Shown here one piece after another: positions 16,797-25,054 of a stretch of DNA of 52,301 bases; the first letter of the stretch is position 1; each line of letters begins with the position of its first letter. The position numbers were made by a program, and so were the translations under genes. The notes under the pieces are model-generated. The model was given only the letters and a program-made list of their open reading frames with translations. It made no database searches and was not told the origin of the DNA. The DNA lies in contig DASQHF010000050.1 in NCBI GenBank assembly GCA_035632215.1, forward strand, positions 1-52,301. The letters are read 5' to 3'. Source of the stretch: CAIYRG01 sp035632215 (GTDB lineage Bacteria > Pseudomonadota > Alphaproteobacteria > Micropepsales > Micropepsaceae).

Positions 16797-17171
16797 ATGG
16801 ATGCATCGGCAAAGACGGTTCTGATCGTGGAGGACAACGAGCTCAACATGAAGCTCTTCCATGATCTGCTTGACGCCCACGGCTACCGAATCCTCCAGAC
16901 GAAAGATGGGATGGAAGCCCTCGATATCGCGCGTGAGCACCACCCCGATCTCATCCTGATGGACATCCAGCTTCCCGAAGTCTCCGGTCTCGAAGTGACG
17001 AAGTGGCTCAAGGAAGACGAATCGTTGCGTTCCATTCCCGTCGTCGCGGTCACTGCATTCGCGATGAAGGGCGACGAGGAGACGATCAGGCAGGGCGGCT
17101 GCGAGGCCTACATCTCCAAACCGATTTCGGTCACGAGTTTCCTCGAGACGGTCCGCCGTTTCCTCGGCTGA
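16797..17171 (+). CDS. divK: cell-cycle response regulator DivK
   Basis: A single-domain receiver of 124 residues that relays polarity signals from the kinases PleC and DivJ to the DivL-CckA-CtrA pathway. It is nearly identical in layout to Caulobacter DivK: VLIVEDNELNMKLFHDLL, phospho-acceptor Asp56 in DLILMDIQLPEVSGLEVTKW, AVTAFAMKGDE, and AYISKPISV. The ATG at 16797 has GGAG eight bases upstream; the open frame from 16743 adds an unconserved leader. pleD follows after 21 bases, the classic divK-pleD operon. Confidence 0.97.
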   Translation: MDASAKTVLIVEDNELNMKLFHDLLDAHGYRILQTKDGMEALDIAREHHPDLILMDIQLPEVSGLEVTKWLKEDESLRSIPVVAVTAFAMKGDEETIRQGGCEAYISKPISVTSFLETVRRFLG

Positions 17172-17192
17172 AGCCGCACGGGTTAGCCCCTC

Positions 17193-18560
17193 ATGACCGC
17201 ACGCGTCCTTGTCGTTGATGACATCCTCTCCAACGTCAAGCTGTTGGAGGCAAAGCTCGCGGCGGAGTATTTCGAAGTCCTCACGGCGTCGAACGGCGAG
17301 CAGGCGCTCGCCCGCGTTAATGCCGATCTTCCCGACATTATCCTTCTCGACGTGATGATGCCCGGCATGGACGGATTCGAAGTCTGCCGCCGGATCAAAT
17401 CCAACACCAAGACGACGCATATTCCGATCATCATGGTGACCGCGCTCGACCAGCCGACGGACCGCGTCGCCGGCCTCGACGCCGGCGCCGACGACTTCCT
17501 GACGAAGCCCGTGGACGACACGGCCCTCTTCGCGCGCGTGCGCAGCCTCGTGCGCCTGAAGACCATGACGGATGAGCTCCGCATGCGGGAGGAGACGGGC
17601 CACAATATGGGGCTCGCCGATGCGGGCGAGATGCTTCTCGAGCCCGATCCTTCCGGCCGCATCCTCATCGTCGAAGACAGGCCCGAGTCGGTCGCATGGT
17701 TCAAGGCGAGCCTCGAGCCCAAGAACAACCTTGTCGACGTTTCCGGATTCGACGAGGCACTGGTGCTTGCCCGTGGCGGCGACTTCGATCTCATCGTGGT
17801 GAGCCTTGGGATCCGCGCTTTCGACGGCTTGAGGTTGTGTTCGCACCTGCGCTCGATTCCCGAAGCGCGCAACACGCCGATCCTCGTCCTCGTCAGCGAC
17901 GGCGAGAACCGCAAGCTCACCCAAGCGATCGACATGGGCGTCAACGACTATCTGATGCGCCCCGTGGACCGCAACGAGCTCTTGGCGCGCGTGCGCACGC
18001 AACTGCGCAAGAAGCGCTACGGCGACAGGCTGCGCCACAACATGCAGCTCAGCGTCGAAATGGCGATCAAGGACCAGCTCACCGGTTTGCACAATCGCAG
18101 ATATATGGCTCGCCATCTCGATACGCTGCTTAAGAATGCAACCGTCGGAAAGCCGATCTCGTTCCTGATCCTCGACATCGACTACTTCAAGTCCGTCAAT
18201 GACACGCACGGCCACGACATCGGCGACGAAGTCTTGCGCGAGTTCGCGGGCCGTGTTTCGGCGAGCGTGCGCGGCATCGATCTCGCCTGCCGTTATGGCG
18301 GCGAGGAGTTCGTCGTGGTGATGCCCGATACCGACCCGGGATTCGCTTACGCGGTGGCCGAGCGCCTGCGGCAGAGCGTGGAAACGGCGCCCTTTCCCAT
18401 CAGCCGCTCGCCCTGCCAACTGAATGTAACCGTGAGCATCGGAATTGCCTCCTCGCTTGGAGCAGGGGATACGTCCGAGAGCTTGCTCCACCGCGCGGAC
18501 CAGGCGCTCTATCGCGCCAAGCGCGAAGGCCGCAATCGCGTCATCGCCGAGGCGGCGTAG
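17193..18560 (+). CDS. pleD: response regulator / diguanylate cyclase PleD
   Basis: Makes cyclic di-GMP at the differentiating pole when phosphorylated. The architecture is REC (Asp53 in IILLDVMMPGMDGFE), a degenerate second REC adaptor (about 155-275), then a GGDEF domain with the active A-site GGEEF. The RxxD inhibitory site (RGID, shortly before RYGGEEF) is intact, so product inhibition is expected. The 455 residues equal the Caulobacter protein within a residue or two. It is downstream of divK and probably co-transcribed. A long inverted repeat follows its stop. Confidence 0.97.
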   Translation: MTARVLVVDDILSNVKLLEAKLAAEYFEVLTASNGEQALARVNADLPDIILLDVMMPGMDGFEVCRRIKSNTKTTHIPIIMVTALDQPTDRVAGLDAGADDFLTKPVDDTALFARVRSLVRLKTMTDELRMREETGHNMGLADAGEMLLEPDPSGRILIVEDRPESVAWFKASLEPKNNLVDVSGFDEALVLARGGDFDLIVVSLGIRAFDGLRLCSHLRSIPEARNTPILVLVSDGENRKLTQAIDMGVNDYLMRPVDRNELLARVRTQLRKKRYGDRLRHNMQLSVEMAIKDQLTGLHNRRYMARHLDTLLKNATVGKPISFLILDIDYFKSVNDTHGHDIGDEVLREFAGRVSASVRGIDLACRYGGEEFVVVMPDTDPGFAYAVAERLRQSVETAPFPISRSPCQLNVTVSIGIASSLGAGDTSESLLHRADQALYRAKREGRNRVIAEAA

Positions 18561-18571
18561 CCGCCAGAAAT

Positions 18572-18630
18572 CAGAAATCGGAAATCAGAAGTCAGAAGGG
18601 GCTGGTGCCGCTTCTGATTTCCGACTTCTG
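18572..18630. repeat. 20-bp inverted repeat with internal tandem AATCAGA-like units
   Basis: The arms 18572-18591 and 18611-18630 are reverse complements with one mismatch in 20, around a 19-base loop. The left arm lies in a run of degenerate 7-8 base units (CAGAAAT, CAGAAATCGG, AAATCAGAAGTCAGAAG). It sits exactly between the pleD stop and the end of the convergent lipoprotein gene. Its base composition is AT-richer than its neighbours. It may serve as a bidirectional terminator or be a dispersed intergenic repeat. Confidence 0.75.
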
Positions 18631-18632
18631 AG

Positions 18633-19136
18633 TTACTGCGCTATCGGCGCAGTGACTTCGTTGGACGCGGAGACGATCCTGATCGTCTTTACTTCCGGCG
18701 GCAGCGAGGCTACGCGCAACTCGGCTTCAACCGGCTGGGCGACACGGCCTGCATCGGGGTTTTGCGGTGATGTGGCGACGAAGCGAAATACCGCGATGCT
18801 CGGATCGCTCCCTTCCTCCGTTACCTGCGCAAGCTTGGGATCGGTCCAGCCCATCGATGATGTCATTCCCGATACGTGGATGATGATGGCTTCAGGTGCA
18901 TCGGCGGGCCGGTTCAACGAAACGCTGTCGACCGAATTGACCGCCGTCTCGGTTCCGGGAGGGATCGATGGGGGTTCCGGCGCTGCCGGCGGCTGAGCCA
19001 CCGGCGCCGGTTCGGCGGGAGCCGGCGGCGGCGCACTGTTCGTCGCCTGTTGCGATTGATTGCGGTTGCAGGCTGCGAGGACCAGCGTCAGCATGACGAA
19101 GGTCGCGAGCCCAGCTCTGCGCGTTGCCATGGTCAT
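18633..19136 (-). CDS. Pro/Ala-rich lipoprotein, function unknown
   Basis: A 167-residue predicted outer-membrane or periplasmic lipoprotein. The signal peptide ends in lipobox LAAC (Cys22 or close to it). A low-complexity Pro/Ala/Glu linker runs to about residue 65, then a compact domain of about 100 residues (VNSVDSVSLNRPADAPEAIIIHVSG, VFRFVATSPQNPDAG, VKTIRIVSASNEV) that I do not recognise. The start at 19136 is supported by GAGG six bases upstream. It is followed upstream on the same strand by two much smaller lipoproteins with the same kind of Ala-Pro tail. Confidence 0.7.
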   Translation of the reverse strand: MTMATRRAGLATFVMLTLVLAACNRNQSQQATNSAPPPAPAEPAPVAQPPAAPEPPSIPPGTETAVNSVDSVSLNRPADAPEAIIIHVSGMTSSMGWTDPKLAQVTEEGSDPSIAVFRFVATSPQNPDAGRVAQPVEAELRVASLPPEVKTIRIVSASNEVTAPIAQ

Positions 19137-19138
19137 CC

Positions 19139-19207
19139 GGCGCCTCTTTTTAGATGTCGCCCAGCCGCAAAATATGAGGCGCCATCGGCCGGTTCAATCA
19201 CCGACCG
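19139..19207. other. hairpin-rich gap between lipoprotein genes
   Basis: Holds a perfect inverted repeat GGCGCCTC (19139-19146) / GAGGCGCC (19176-19183) and, beside it, a stem CGGCCGGT / ACCGACCG (19186-19207) with one mismatch and a 6-base loop. On the minus strand the second hairpin lies after the 19235 gene and is followed by a moderately T-rich stretch, so it may be that gene's terminator. Confidence 0.4.
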
Positions 19208-19234
19208 GTTGCGTTTGCTTCCCTCCCGCAGCCC

Positions 19235-19432
19235 TTACGGAGCAGGTGCGGGTGCGGGAGCAGGCGCGGGTTCCGCGGGTGCTGGCGGAGCCGCAGGCTC
19301 AGCCGGAGCCGGCGCTGCGGCTGGTGCGGGCGGCGGAGCGGGGGCGGGCGGGGCCGAACTCTGGTTGCACCCAATCAGAAACACCGTCGCAGCGGACAAC
19401 ACTATCGTATTGAATACATTGGCTTTCATCAT
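19235..19432 (-). CDS. small Ala/Pro-repeat lipoprotein
   Basis: A 65-residue protein: a signal peptide with lipobox LIGC, CNQSSAP directly after it, then a tail made only of Ala, Pro and Glu ending in repeated AP. It has no globular domain. The ATG at 19432 (or the adjacent one at 19429) follows GAGGG; the longer frame to 19480 lacks a signal peptide at its start. It is similar in plan to the 19665 gene, including the CNQ after the lipobox and the terminal (AP)n, which suggests a tandem duplication. The role is unknown; an envelope spacer or wall-spanning tether is possible. Confidence 0.65.
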   Translation of the reverse strand: MMKANVFNTIVLSAATVFLIGCNQSSAPPAPAPPPAPAAAPAPAEPAAPPAPAEPAPAPAPAPAP

Positions 19433-19600
19433 GGTCCCTCGGGGTGATCTGGTTCTCACGCGGCAATGCAACGGCGTCACCTTGCGCTCGCCGCTGGCAA
19501 GACAACGCGCGAAATCCTGAGAAGACGAACCGCTGGGGAATTTTGATTCCGGGGGATGCCGTTCCGGCGCCCGAATTGATCAATTGAGAGGGATAAGGCA

Positions 19601-19638
19601 ACGCAACCCGACCGGACAGAGCATCCGGCGGGCTGCGT
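19601..19638 (-). terminator. possible terminator between the two small lipoprotein genes
   Basis: A long imperfect hairpin: ACGCA/TGCGT, a mismatch, then CCCG/CGGG, a one-base bulge, then CCGG/CCGG, around a 9-base loop. It lies 27 bases after the 19665 stop on the minus strand. The tail is pyrimidine-rich, not a pure T run, so efficiency is uncertain. Confidence 0.45.
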
Positions 19639-19664
19639 CGCTTTGAAATTGAAAAATCAGTGAC

Positions 19665-19868
19665 TTACGGCGCGGGCGCGGGGGCGGGAGCAGGTGCGGG
19701 TTCGGCAGGCGCGGGCGCGGCTTCAGCCGGAGCTGGCGCGGGTTCCGCCGCCGGAGCGGGCGCAGCGGCAGGCGCTTCCGCCGGAGCGGGAGCCGGAGCG
19801 GCGTTCTGGTTGCACGCCACCAAGAGGGTGGCCGTCGCGAGAGCAGCAAGGATTTTTAGTGACTTCAT
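19665..19868 (-). CDS. small Ala/Pro-repeat lipoprotein
   Basis: A 67-residue protein: signal peptide MKSLKILAALATATLLVAC with lipobox LVAC, then CNQNAAP and a tail of about 45 residues composed of Ala, Pro and Glu, ending in APAPAPAP. The opposite strand would read as Gly-Ala repeats, but the clean lipoprotein signal supports the minus strand. A GANTC site lies 37 bases upstream. It is a likely paralogue of the 19235 gene. Acylated at Cys19, the extended Ala-Pro chain could reach several nanometres into the periplasm; no function is known. Confidence 0.68.
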   Translation of the reverse strand: MKSLKILAALATATLLVACNQNAAPAPAPAEAPAAAPAPAAEPAPAPAEAAPAPAEPAPAPAPAPAP

Positions 19869-19955
19869 TTTAGTGGCTCCTATGCAGGCAAAAAATGAAT
19901 GTGCGATTCCGATTAGAAGCTACTGAGTAATGGAGACGGGGGCCAAACTCAACGT

Positions 19956-20741
19956 TCAAATAGCCAATTCGCACAGAACGGGAACGTGGTCGGATGGCTT
20001 CTCCCAGCCTCTCACCTTGCGTTCGATCGAAGAGCTGACGAGCCGATCGGCGGCCTGGGCCGAGAGCAGGATGTGGTCTATGCGGATACCGTGGTCCTTA
20101 ACCCAAGCGCCCGCTTGATAATCCCAAAACGTATAGCGATGCGGTTCGGCATGACAGGCGCGATACGCATCGGTCAGGCCGAGATTGCAGATGCGGCGGA
20201 ACGCCGCGCGGGTCTCGGGCTGAAACAGCGCGTCTCCCATCCACGCCTTCGGATCATGGCAGTCCTCCGGGCTCGGAATCACGTTGTAGTCGCCCATAAG
20301 AACAAGCGGCTCCTCGAGCAGCAGCAGACTGCGTATATGCCGAGCAAGCCGCTCCATCCAGGCGAGCTTGTAGGCAAAACGCTCCGTACCCGGCGGATTT
20401 CCATTCGGGGCATAGATCGAGGCGACTCTGACCGCGCCGCCCGATTCGTTCGAGATCACGGCCTCGATGTAACGCGCGTGGTCATCGCCTTCTGAGCCAG
20501 GCAAGCCCCTCACCACGTCCTCGATCGGGCGTTTCGAGAGGATCGCCACGCCGTTGTAGCTCTTCTGTCCGTGGGTCACCGTGTTGTAGCCGAGAGTATC
20601 GAAGGCGTCCGTTGGAAACGCCTCGTCGGTGGTCTTGATCTCCTGAAAGCACACGATTTCAGGCGCCGCGTCAGCAAGCCAGGCGCGAGCGGTGTCCAGC
20701 CGCGCCTTCACCGAATTCACGTTCCAGGTGGCGATCTTCAT
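19956..20741 (-). CDS. xth: exodeoxyribonuclease III
   Basis: An AP endonuclease and 3'-5' exonuclease of base-excision repair, 261 residues. EEP-fold signatures are clear: KIATWNVNSVKARL at the start, VCFQEIKTTDEAFP (metal-binding Glu), VLMGDYNVIPSPEDCHDP (Asp-Asn), the FWDYQAGAWVKDHGIRIDHIL segment, and the terminal SDHVPV catalytic His. The start abuts the erpA stop with no gap, so erpA and xth form a minus-strand operon. Three other DNA repair genes (mutY, rnhB, udg) are in this window but not linked to it. Confidence 0.95.
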   Translation of the reverse strand: MKIATWNVNSVKARLDTARAWLADAAPEIVCFQEIKTTDEAFPTDAFDTLGYNTVTHGQKSYNGVAILSKRPIEDVVRGLPGSEGDDHARYIEAVISNESGGAVRVASIYAPNGNPPGTERFAYKLAWMERLARHIRSLLLLEEPLVLMGDYNVIPSPEDCHDPKAWMGDALFQPETRAAFRRICNLGLTDAYRACHAEPHRYTFWDYQAGAWVKDHGIRIDHILLSAQAADRLVSSSIERKVRGWEKPSDHVPVLCELAI

Positions 20742-21089
20742 CTAAACAGAGAAGCTCGTGCCGCAGCCGCAGGACGACGTCGCGTTGGGATTGTTGACGC
20801 GGAAGGCGGCGCCGATCATCTCCTCCACATAATCGATTTCGGCGCCTTTGAGAAAATCAAGCGAGATCGGATCGATCAGCACGCGCGCGCCATCGCGTTC
20901 GATCACGAGGTCGTCGTCGGAGCGCAAATCGTCGAGGCAGAAATCGTATTGGAATCCGGAACAGCCACCGCCGGTGACGGCTAAGCGCAGCATCGACGCG
21001 TCGGCGCCCTCCTTGAGGATTTCGTTGATGCGTTTTGCCGCCCGCGCGGTCAGGCGAACGGGTGCTTCGAGATTGGGTTCAACGCTCAT
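20742..21089 (-). CDS. erpA: A-type iron-sulfur carrier (ErpA/IscA family)
   Basis: A 115-residue HesB/IscA-fold protein that transfers Fe-S clusters to apo-enzymes. The three conserved cysteines are present: one in TGGGCSGFQYDF and two in the C-terminal SSCGCGTSFSV. The ATG at 21089 is the family start; the open frame continues into the dgt gene region and is ignored there. It is divergent from dgt and upstream of xth. Likely clients encoded in this window are MutY and ETF-QO. ErpA and IscA are hard to separate by eye, so the symbol is tentative. Confidence 0.88.
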   Translation of the reverse strand: MSVEPNLEAPVRLTARAAKRINEILKEGADASMLRLAVTGGGCSGFQYDFCLDDLRSDDDLVIERDGARVLIDPISLDFLKGAEIDYVEEMIGAAFRVNNPNATSSCGCGTSFSV

Positions 21090-21136
21090 ACAAATGACCC
21101 TATCATGTTGAAGTCTATTTAGTCGTTGACAGGGCG

Positions 21137-22351
21137 ATGTCCAAGTCGAAGCCGTTAGGCCGCCTTTCCGGGCCTCTGTTCGAGGCGCCAAAGCGGGGAT
21201 ATTTCGCGACGCTACCGGCGACCTCTAAAGGCCGATTCTGGCCCGAAGACGAGAGCCCCACGCGGAGCTGTTATCAGCGCGACCGTGACCGGATCATCCA
21301 CTCGACGGCTTTCCGCCGCTTGAAGCACAAGACCCAAGTCTTCGTGCAGCATGAGGGCGACTACTACCGCACGCGGCTTACGCACTCGCTCGAGGTGGCA
21401 CAGATCGCTCGCTCGCTCGCTCGCGTGCTCGGCGTGGACGAGGATCTTGCCGAGGCCCTGTCGCTTTCGCACGATCTTGGTCATCCCCCATTCGGGCATG
21501 CCGGCGAGGCGGCGCTCGATGCCTGCATGAAGGGCCACGGCGGTTTCGATCACAACGCCCAGGCACTCGCGCTCGTGACGCGGCTCGAGCACCGCTATGT
21601 GAGCTTCGACGGATTGAACCTGACCTGGGAGACGCTCGAGGGGCTCGTCAAGCACAACGGTCCCCTGACCGGACCCTCGTCGAAAGGCGGACCACTCTCC
21701 GATGTCATCGGGCAGTTTCCGTGGGACCTCGAGCTCGCTTCCTACGCGGGGCTCGAAGCCCAGATTGCAGCTCTCTCGGACGATATTGCCTACGTCAATC
21801 ACGACATCGACGACGGACTGAGAGCCGAGCTCTTCGAAGCCTCTGATCTCGTCGGCGTGCCGCTGGCCGGTCCCATCTTCCGCTCGCTCCTTAACGATCA
21901 TCCCCGCCTCGAGCGGGGTCGACTGATCGGCGAGGCGGTTAGGAGGGTGATCACGCGGATGGTGGTCGACGTCGCGGAGGAGACCGGGCGCCGGCTCGAA
22001 CGCGATGCTCCCAAGTCGGTCGCCGACATTCGCGCACGGGGTCAATCCACCGCCGATTTCTCCGACGGGCTCAAGGAAGACTTGAGCGCGCTCAAGAGCT
22101 TTCTGTACCGCCGGATGTACCGCCACGAGCGCGTGATCGAGGTCATGTCGAATGCGCAAAAGATGCTGACCCAATTGTTTCAAGCTTTCATGACCGATCC
22201 GTCTCTGCTACCTAATGATTGGAGCGCACAATGCGGCGATCCTGGTGAGAGCCGCACCGCAAGGGCAGTTTGCGATTACGTGGCCGGCATGACCGATCGC
22301 TTTGCGTTGCAGGAATACCGCCGGATATTCCACATGGAATTCCCGCTTTGA
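21137..22351 (+). CDS. dgt: dGTPase-like HD-domain triphosphohydrolase
   Basis: A deoxyguanosinetriphosphate triphosphohydrolase-like protein (404 residues) that cleaves dNTPs to nucleoside and triphosphate and so limits dNTP pools. The HD motif is seen in RTRLTHSLEVAQIARSLAR and LSHDLGHPPFGHAGE; RDRDRIIHSTAFRRLKHKTQVFV is typical of the family. A second metal or helix segment DDIAYVNHDIDDGLRA is present. It starts at an ATG 47 bases from divergent erpA. In many Alphaproteobacteria argS follows, but here a SPOR protein does. Confidence 0.93.
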   Translation: MSKSKPLGRLSGPLFEAPKRGYFATLPATSKGRFWPEDESPTRSCYQRDRDRIIHSTAFRRLKHKTQVFVQHEGDYYRTRLTHSLEVAQIARSLARVLGVDEDLAEALSLSHDLGHPPFGHAGEAALDACMKGHGGFDHNAQALALVTRLEHRYVSFDGLNLTWETLEGLVKHNGPLTGPSSKGGPLSDVIGQFPWDLELASYAGLEAQIAALSDDIAYVNHDIDDGLRAELFEASDLVGVPLAGPIFRSLLNDHPRLERGRLIGEAVRRVITRMVVDVAEETGRRLERDAPKSVADIRARGQSTADFSDGLKEDLSALKSFLYRRMYRHERVIEVMSNAQKMLTQLFQAFMTDPSLLPNDWSAQCGDPGESRTARAVCDYVAGMTDRFALQEYRRIFHMEFPL

Positions 22352-22437
22352 TGATGCGGGATGGGGCGCCCGCGGTGATTTTGAGACGCCCCCGGTGCTA
22401 AAAATGCAAGACGTTGACGATTCGTCGGAGTTCGCCA

Positions 22438-23202
22438 ATGACCAACCCTCAACGTGGAGTCTACCAGCCGCTGGGCGACAACATTCCGCTCTACGACTTG
22501 ACGGATGAGGAGATCGAGGAAGAGCGCTCGCGGCTTCCGCTTCTGATCGTCATCGCGCTCATCGTGTTGGCGGCGTTCACCGCAGTCGTATGGCTTGCCT
22601 ACAATCAAGGTGTGGCCCACGGCCGGTCGAGCGCGGAAACGGTCGTCAATCCTCCGGAAGGCCCGGTTCGGACGGCCCCCGAGGACGCGAATGCGGCCGC
22701 AGGGACGCTTACCGGCCTCAAGATCTACGGCCAGCAAGTCCCGCCGGATAAGGAAGCTCAGGATTCGCGCTTGGCGCCTTCGCAGGGCAGCCTGGATGGC
22801 TCTTCGGTTCAGATTCTCCGTCAGGCCCCGGCCGAGCAGACCACCACCACGGAAGCCCCGCCGGCGCGGCTCGATCCGCCGCCAGCGCCAGCCGCCAAGC
22901 CGGCCCCAGCGCCGAAGGCACCTGCAGTGGTCGCAAATACGGCCGCGGCCGTGGGCGGCGTCCTTCTGCAGATCGGCTCTTACGAAAGCCCGGAGATCGC
23001 CAGTGGCGCCTGGGCAACGTTCAAGGCGCGGCATGCGGCAATCGTGGGCAGTCTTTCACAAGATGTGCAGAAGGCGGATTTGGGGGCCAAAGGGACATGG
23101 TACCGCTTGAGGTTCGGCCCGTTCGCCGACAAGGCGGCTGCCAACGCCGCCTGCGAAAAGCTCAAAGCCGAGGGGGGCACCTGTCTTGTTGCGTCGCCGT
23201 AA
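22438..23202 (+). CDS. SPOR domain protein with one transmembrane segment
   Basis: A 254-residue bitopic inner-membrane protein. The cytoplasmic part (about 1-34) is followed by a single transmembrane helix (LPLLIVIALIVLAAFTAVVW), a long Pro/Ala/Gln-rich periplasmic linker, and a C-terminal SPOR domain beginning VLLQIGSYESPEIA. SPOR domains bind glycan strands stripped of peptides at the division site, so a divisome role like FtsN or DedD is plausible, though no FtsN signature is evident. The start at 22438 is chosen over 22414 because CGGAG is eight bases upstream. nagZ follows after 29 bases. Confidence 0.87.
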   Translation: MTNPQRGVYQPLGDNIPLYDLTDEEIEEERSRLPLLIVIALIVLAAFTAVVWLAYNQGVAHGRSSAETVVNPPEGPVRTAPEDANAAAGTLTGLKIYGQQVPPDKEAQDSRLAPSQGSLDGSSVQILRQAPAEQTTTTEAPPARLDPPPAPAAKPAPAPKAPAVVANTAAAVGGVLLQIGSYESPEIASGAWATFKARHAAIVGSLSQDVQKADLGAKGTWYRLRFGPFADKAAANAACEKLKAEGGTCLVASP

Positions 23203-23231
23203 GGGCTGCGTGCTGACCTTATGAGGCTTGG

Positions 23232-24248
23232 ATGTCGTCGACTGCCGCGGTTTATGGCTGTCAAAGTACCGAATTGCTCTCCGATGAGCACAGCTTCTTC
23301 AAGGATGCCCGTCCGTTCGGCTTCATCCTGTTCGCCCGCAACGTGGCCGACCCGGCTCAAGTCCGCGCGCTCTGCCAATCGCTGCGGGCGGCCATAGATG
23401 ACCCGGGTGCACCGATTTTCATTGACCAGGAGGGTGGGAGAGTGGCCCGCCTCAAGCCGCCACATTGGCGGGAACGGCCTCGCGCGCGCCGTTTCGGCGA
23501 GCTTTACGACGGCGACCCCGAACTTGGGCGCGAAGCGGCCTATCTCTGCGCCCGGCTCATTGCCCATGAGCTTGCGATCCTAGGGATCACGGTGAATTGC
23601 GCTCCCGTGCTCGACGTCCCAGCCGCGGGTTCGCATGAGATCATAGGAGACCGGGCCTTTTCCGCCGATCCTGCGACCGTGATCGCGCTTGGGCGGGCCC
23701 AAATCGAGGGTTATCTCGATGGCGGCGTCCTTCCTGTGATCAAGCACATTCCGGGGCATGGCCGGGCCGAGGCCGATTCGCATTTGGCCCTCCCAAGAGT
23801 GGACGCCTCTGTCGATGCGCTGAGCGCGCACGACTTCGTCACCTTCCGGAGCCTCTGTGACGCGCCCATCGCGATGACCGCACACGTCGTCTATCAGGCG
23901 ATCGACCCTCAGCGGCCCGCGACCACCAGCCCAAAGCTCGTACGCGACGTGATCCGCGGCGAAATAGGCTTCAAAGGGCTCCTCGTGAGCGATGATCTGT
24001 CGATGTCCGCCCTCGAGGGGCCACTTTCCACACGCACGAAGGCTGCGCTCTTCGCCGGTTGCGATATCGTTCTGCACTGTAATGGGCGATTCGACGAGAT
24101 GAAGGCAGTGGCAAAAGAAGCAAAACCGCTCGCGGGCGATGCGCTCTTCAGGGCTCAAGGGGCGCTTGCCCACCTCCACCCGCCGGTCGAACTGGATTTC
24201 GCCTTGGCCGAAGAGCGGCTCATGAAGATGCTCGGGGCCGTCGCATGA
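23232..24248 (+). CDS. nagZ: beta-N-acetylhexosaminidase NagZ
   Basis: A cytoplasmic GH3 enzyme that removes GlcNAc from anhydromuropeptides during cell-wall recycling. It has 338 residues. The GH3 signatures are IFIDQEGGRVARLKPP near 60, KHIPGHGRAEADSHLALP (the mobile-loop catalytic His), and LLVSDDLSM with the nucleophile Asp at 254. There is no signal peptide, as expected. It overlaps scpA by four bases. Its position ahead of scpA-scpB is conserved in Alphaproteobacteria. Confidence 0.95.
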   Translation: MSSTAAVYGCQSTELLSDEHSFFKDARPFGFILFARNVADPAQVRALCQSLRAAIDDPGAPIFIDQEGGRVARLKPPHWRERPRARRFGELYDGDPELGREAAYLCARLIAHELAILGITVNCAPVLDVPAAGSHEIIGDRAFSADPATVIALGRAQIEGYLDGGVLPVIKHIPGHGRAEADSHLALPRVDASVDALSAHDFVTFRSLCDAPIAMTAHVVYQAIDPQRPATTSPKLVRDVIRGEIGFKGLLVSDDLSMSALEGPLSTRTKAALFAGCDIVLHCNGRFDEMKAVAKEAKPLAGDALFRAQGALAHLHPPVELDFALAEERLMKMLGAVA

Positions 24249-25054
24249 TGGATCCGGAATTCGAAAGCGCCGAGAGTTTCGAAGCGGCACCGATCGCACC
24301 CGAAGAAGCCCTGATCATCGAGGTCGACGGCTTCGAGGGCCCGCTGGACCTTCTTCTGGCGCTTGCACGCAATCAGAAGGTCGATATCGCCAAGATCTCC
24401 GTTCTTCAGCTTGCGGACCAGTATCTCGCCTTCATGGAGTCCGCGCGCCGCAAGCGGCTCGAGCTCGCCGCCGATTATCTCGTGATGGCGGCGTGGCTCA
24501 CCTATTTCAAATCGCGCCTCGTGTTGCCGCAGGCGGCACCCGTGGGCGAGCCCGGAGCCGAGGAGATGGCTGCGCTCCTTCGCTGGCGCCTCGCGCGGCT
24601 CCAGGCCATGCGCGATGCCGCCGCTCGTATCATGGCGCGCGACCGCATGGGCAGGGACGTGTTTCCGCGTGGCGAACCCGAGCCGGTTCAGGTGATTCGC
24701 ACGCGCAAGTACTCGGACACGATGTACGATCTCTTGACCGCCTACTCGCGAGAGCGCGTCAGGGTTCTCGGCCATCGCGTCTATGAGATGGTTCGACCGC
24801 CGATCCTCCTGATCGAAGAGGCGCGCGAGAGAATCGAAAGGATGCTTGGGAAAATCCCGAGCTGGAGTCTGCTGACGCGATTTCTGCCGCCGGATTGGAC
24901 GAGCGGCGCCAAGCGGCGCAGCGCGATCGCGAGCATGTTTTCCGCCGCGCTCGAGCTCACGCGCGACGGCAAGCTCGAGCTCCGGCAGATGGCGCCATTC
25001 GGAGAGATTTTCCTCAAAGATCGCACTGAAAAAGCCGGGGAGCAAACAACGTGA
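24245..25054 (+). CDS. scpA: segregation and condensation protein ScpA
   Basis: The kleisin subunit that bridges the Smc heads. ScpA features are clear: LIIEVDGFEGPLDLLLALARNQKVDIAKISV at the N-terminus, which binds the Smc neck, then AADYLVMAAWLTYFKSRLVLP, and a winged-helix C-terminus ending RQMAPFGEIFLK. It has 269 residues. The ATG at 24245 overlaps the nagZ stop (ATGA), so translation is coupled; a second ATG at 24248 is equally possible. scpB overlaps its end, and smc lies in this window at 35-38 kb. Confidence 0.95.
   Translation: MMDPEFESAESFEAAPIAPEEALIIEVDGFEGPLDLLLALARNQKVDIAKISVLQLADQYLAFMESARRKRLELAADYLVMAAWLTYFKSRLVLPQAAPVGEPGAEEMAALLRWRLARLQAMRDAAARIMARDRMGRDVFPRGEPEPVQVIRTRKYSDTMYDLLTAYSRERVRVLGHRVYEMVRPPILLIEEARERIERMLGKIPSWSLLTRFLPPDWTSGAKRRSAIASMFSAALELTRDGKLELRQMAPFGEIFLKDRTEKAGEQTT

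Noticed and set aside
16755..18491. A 578-codon open frame on the minus strand opposite divK and pleD
   Set aside because: It is a mirror of GC-rich third codon positions in two well-identified genes, has no recognisable domain, and would fully overlap both.
19660..19926. Plus-strand Gly-Ala repeat frame opposite the small lipoprotein
   Set aside because: The Gly-Ala reading is the reverse of Ala-Pro codons. The minus strand has a proper lipoprotein signal peptide and start.
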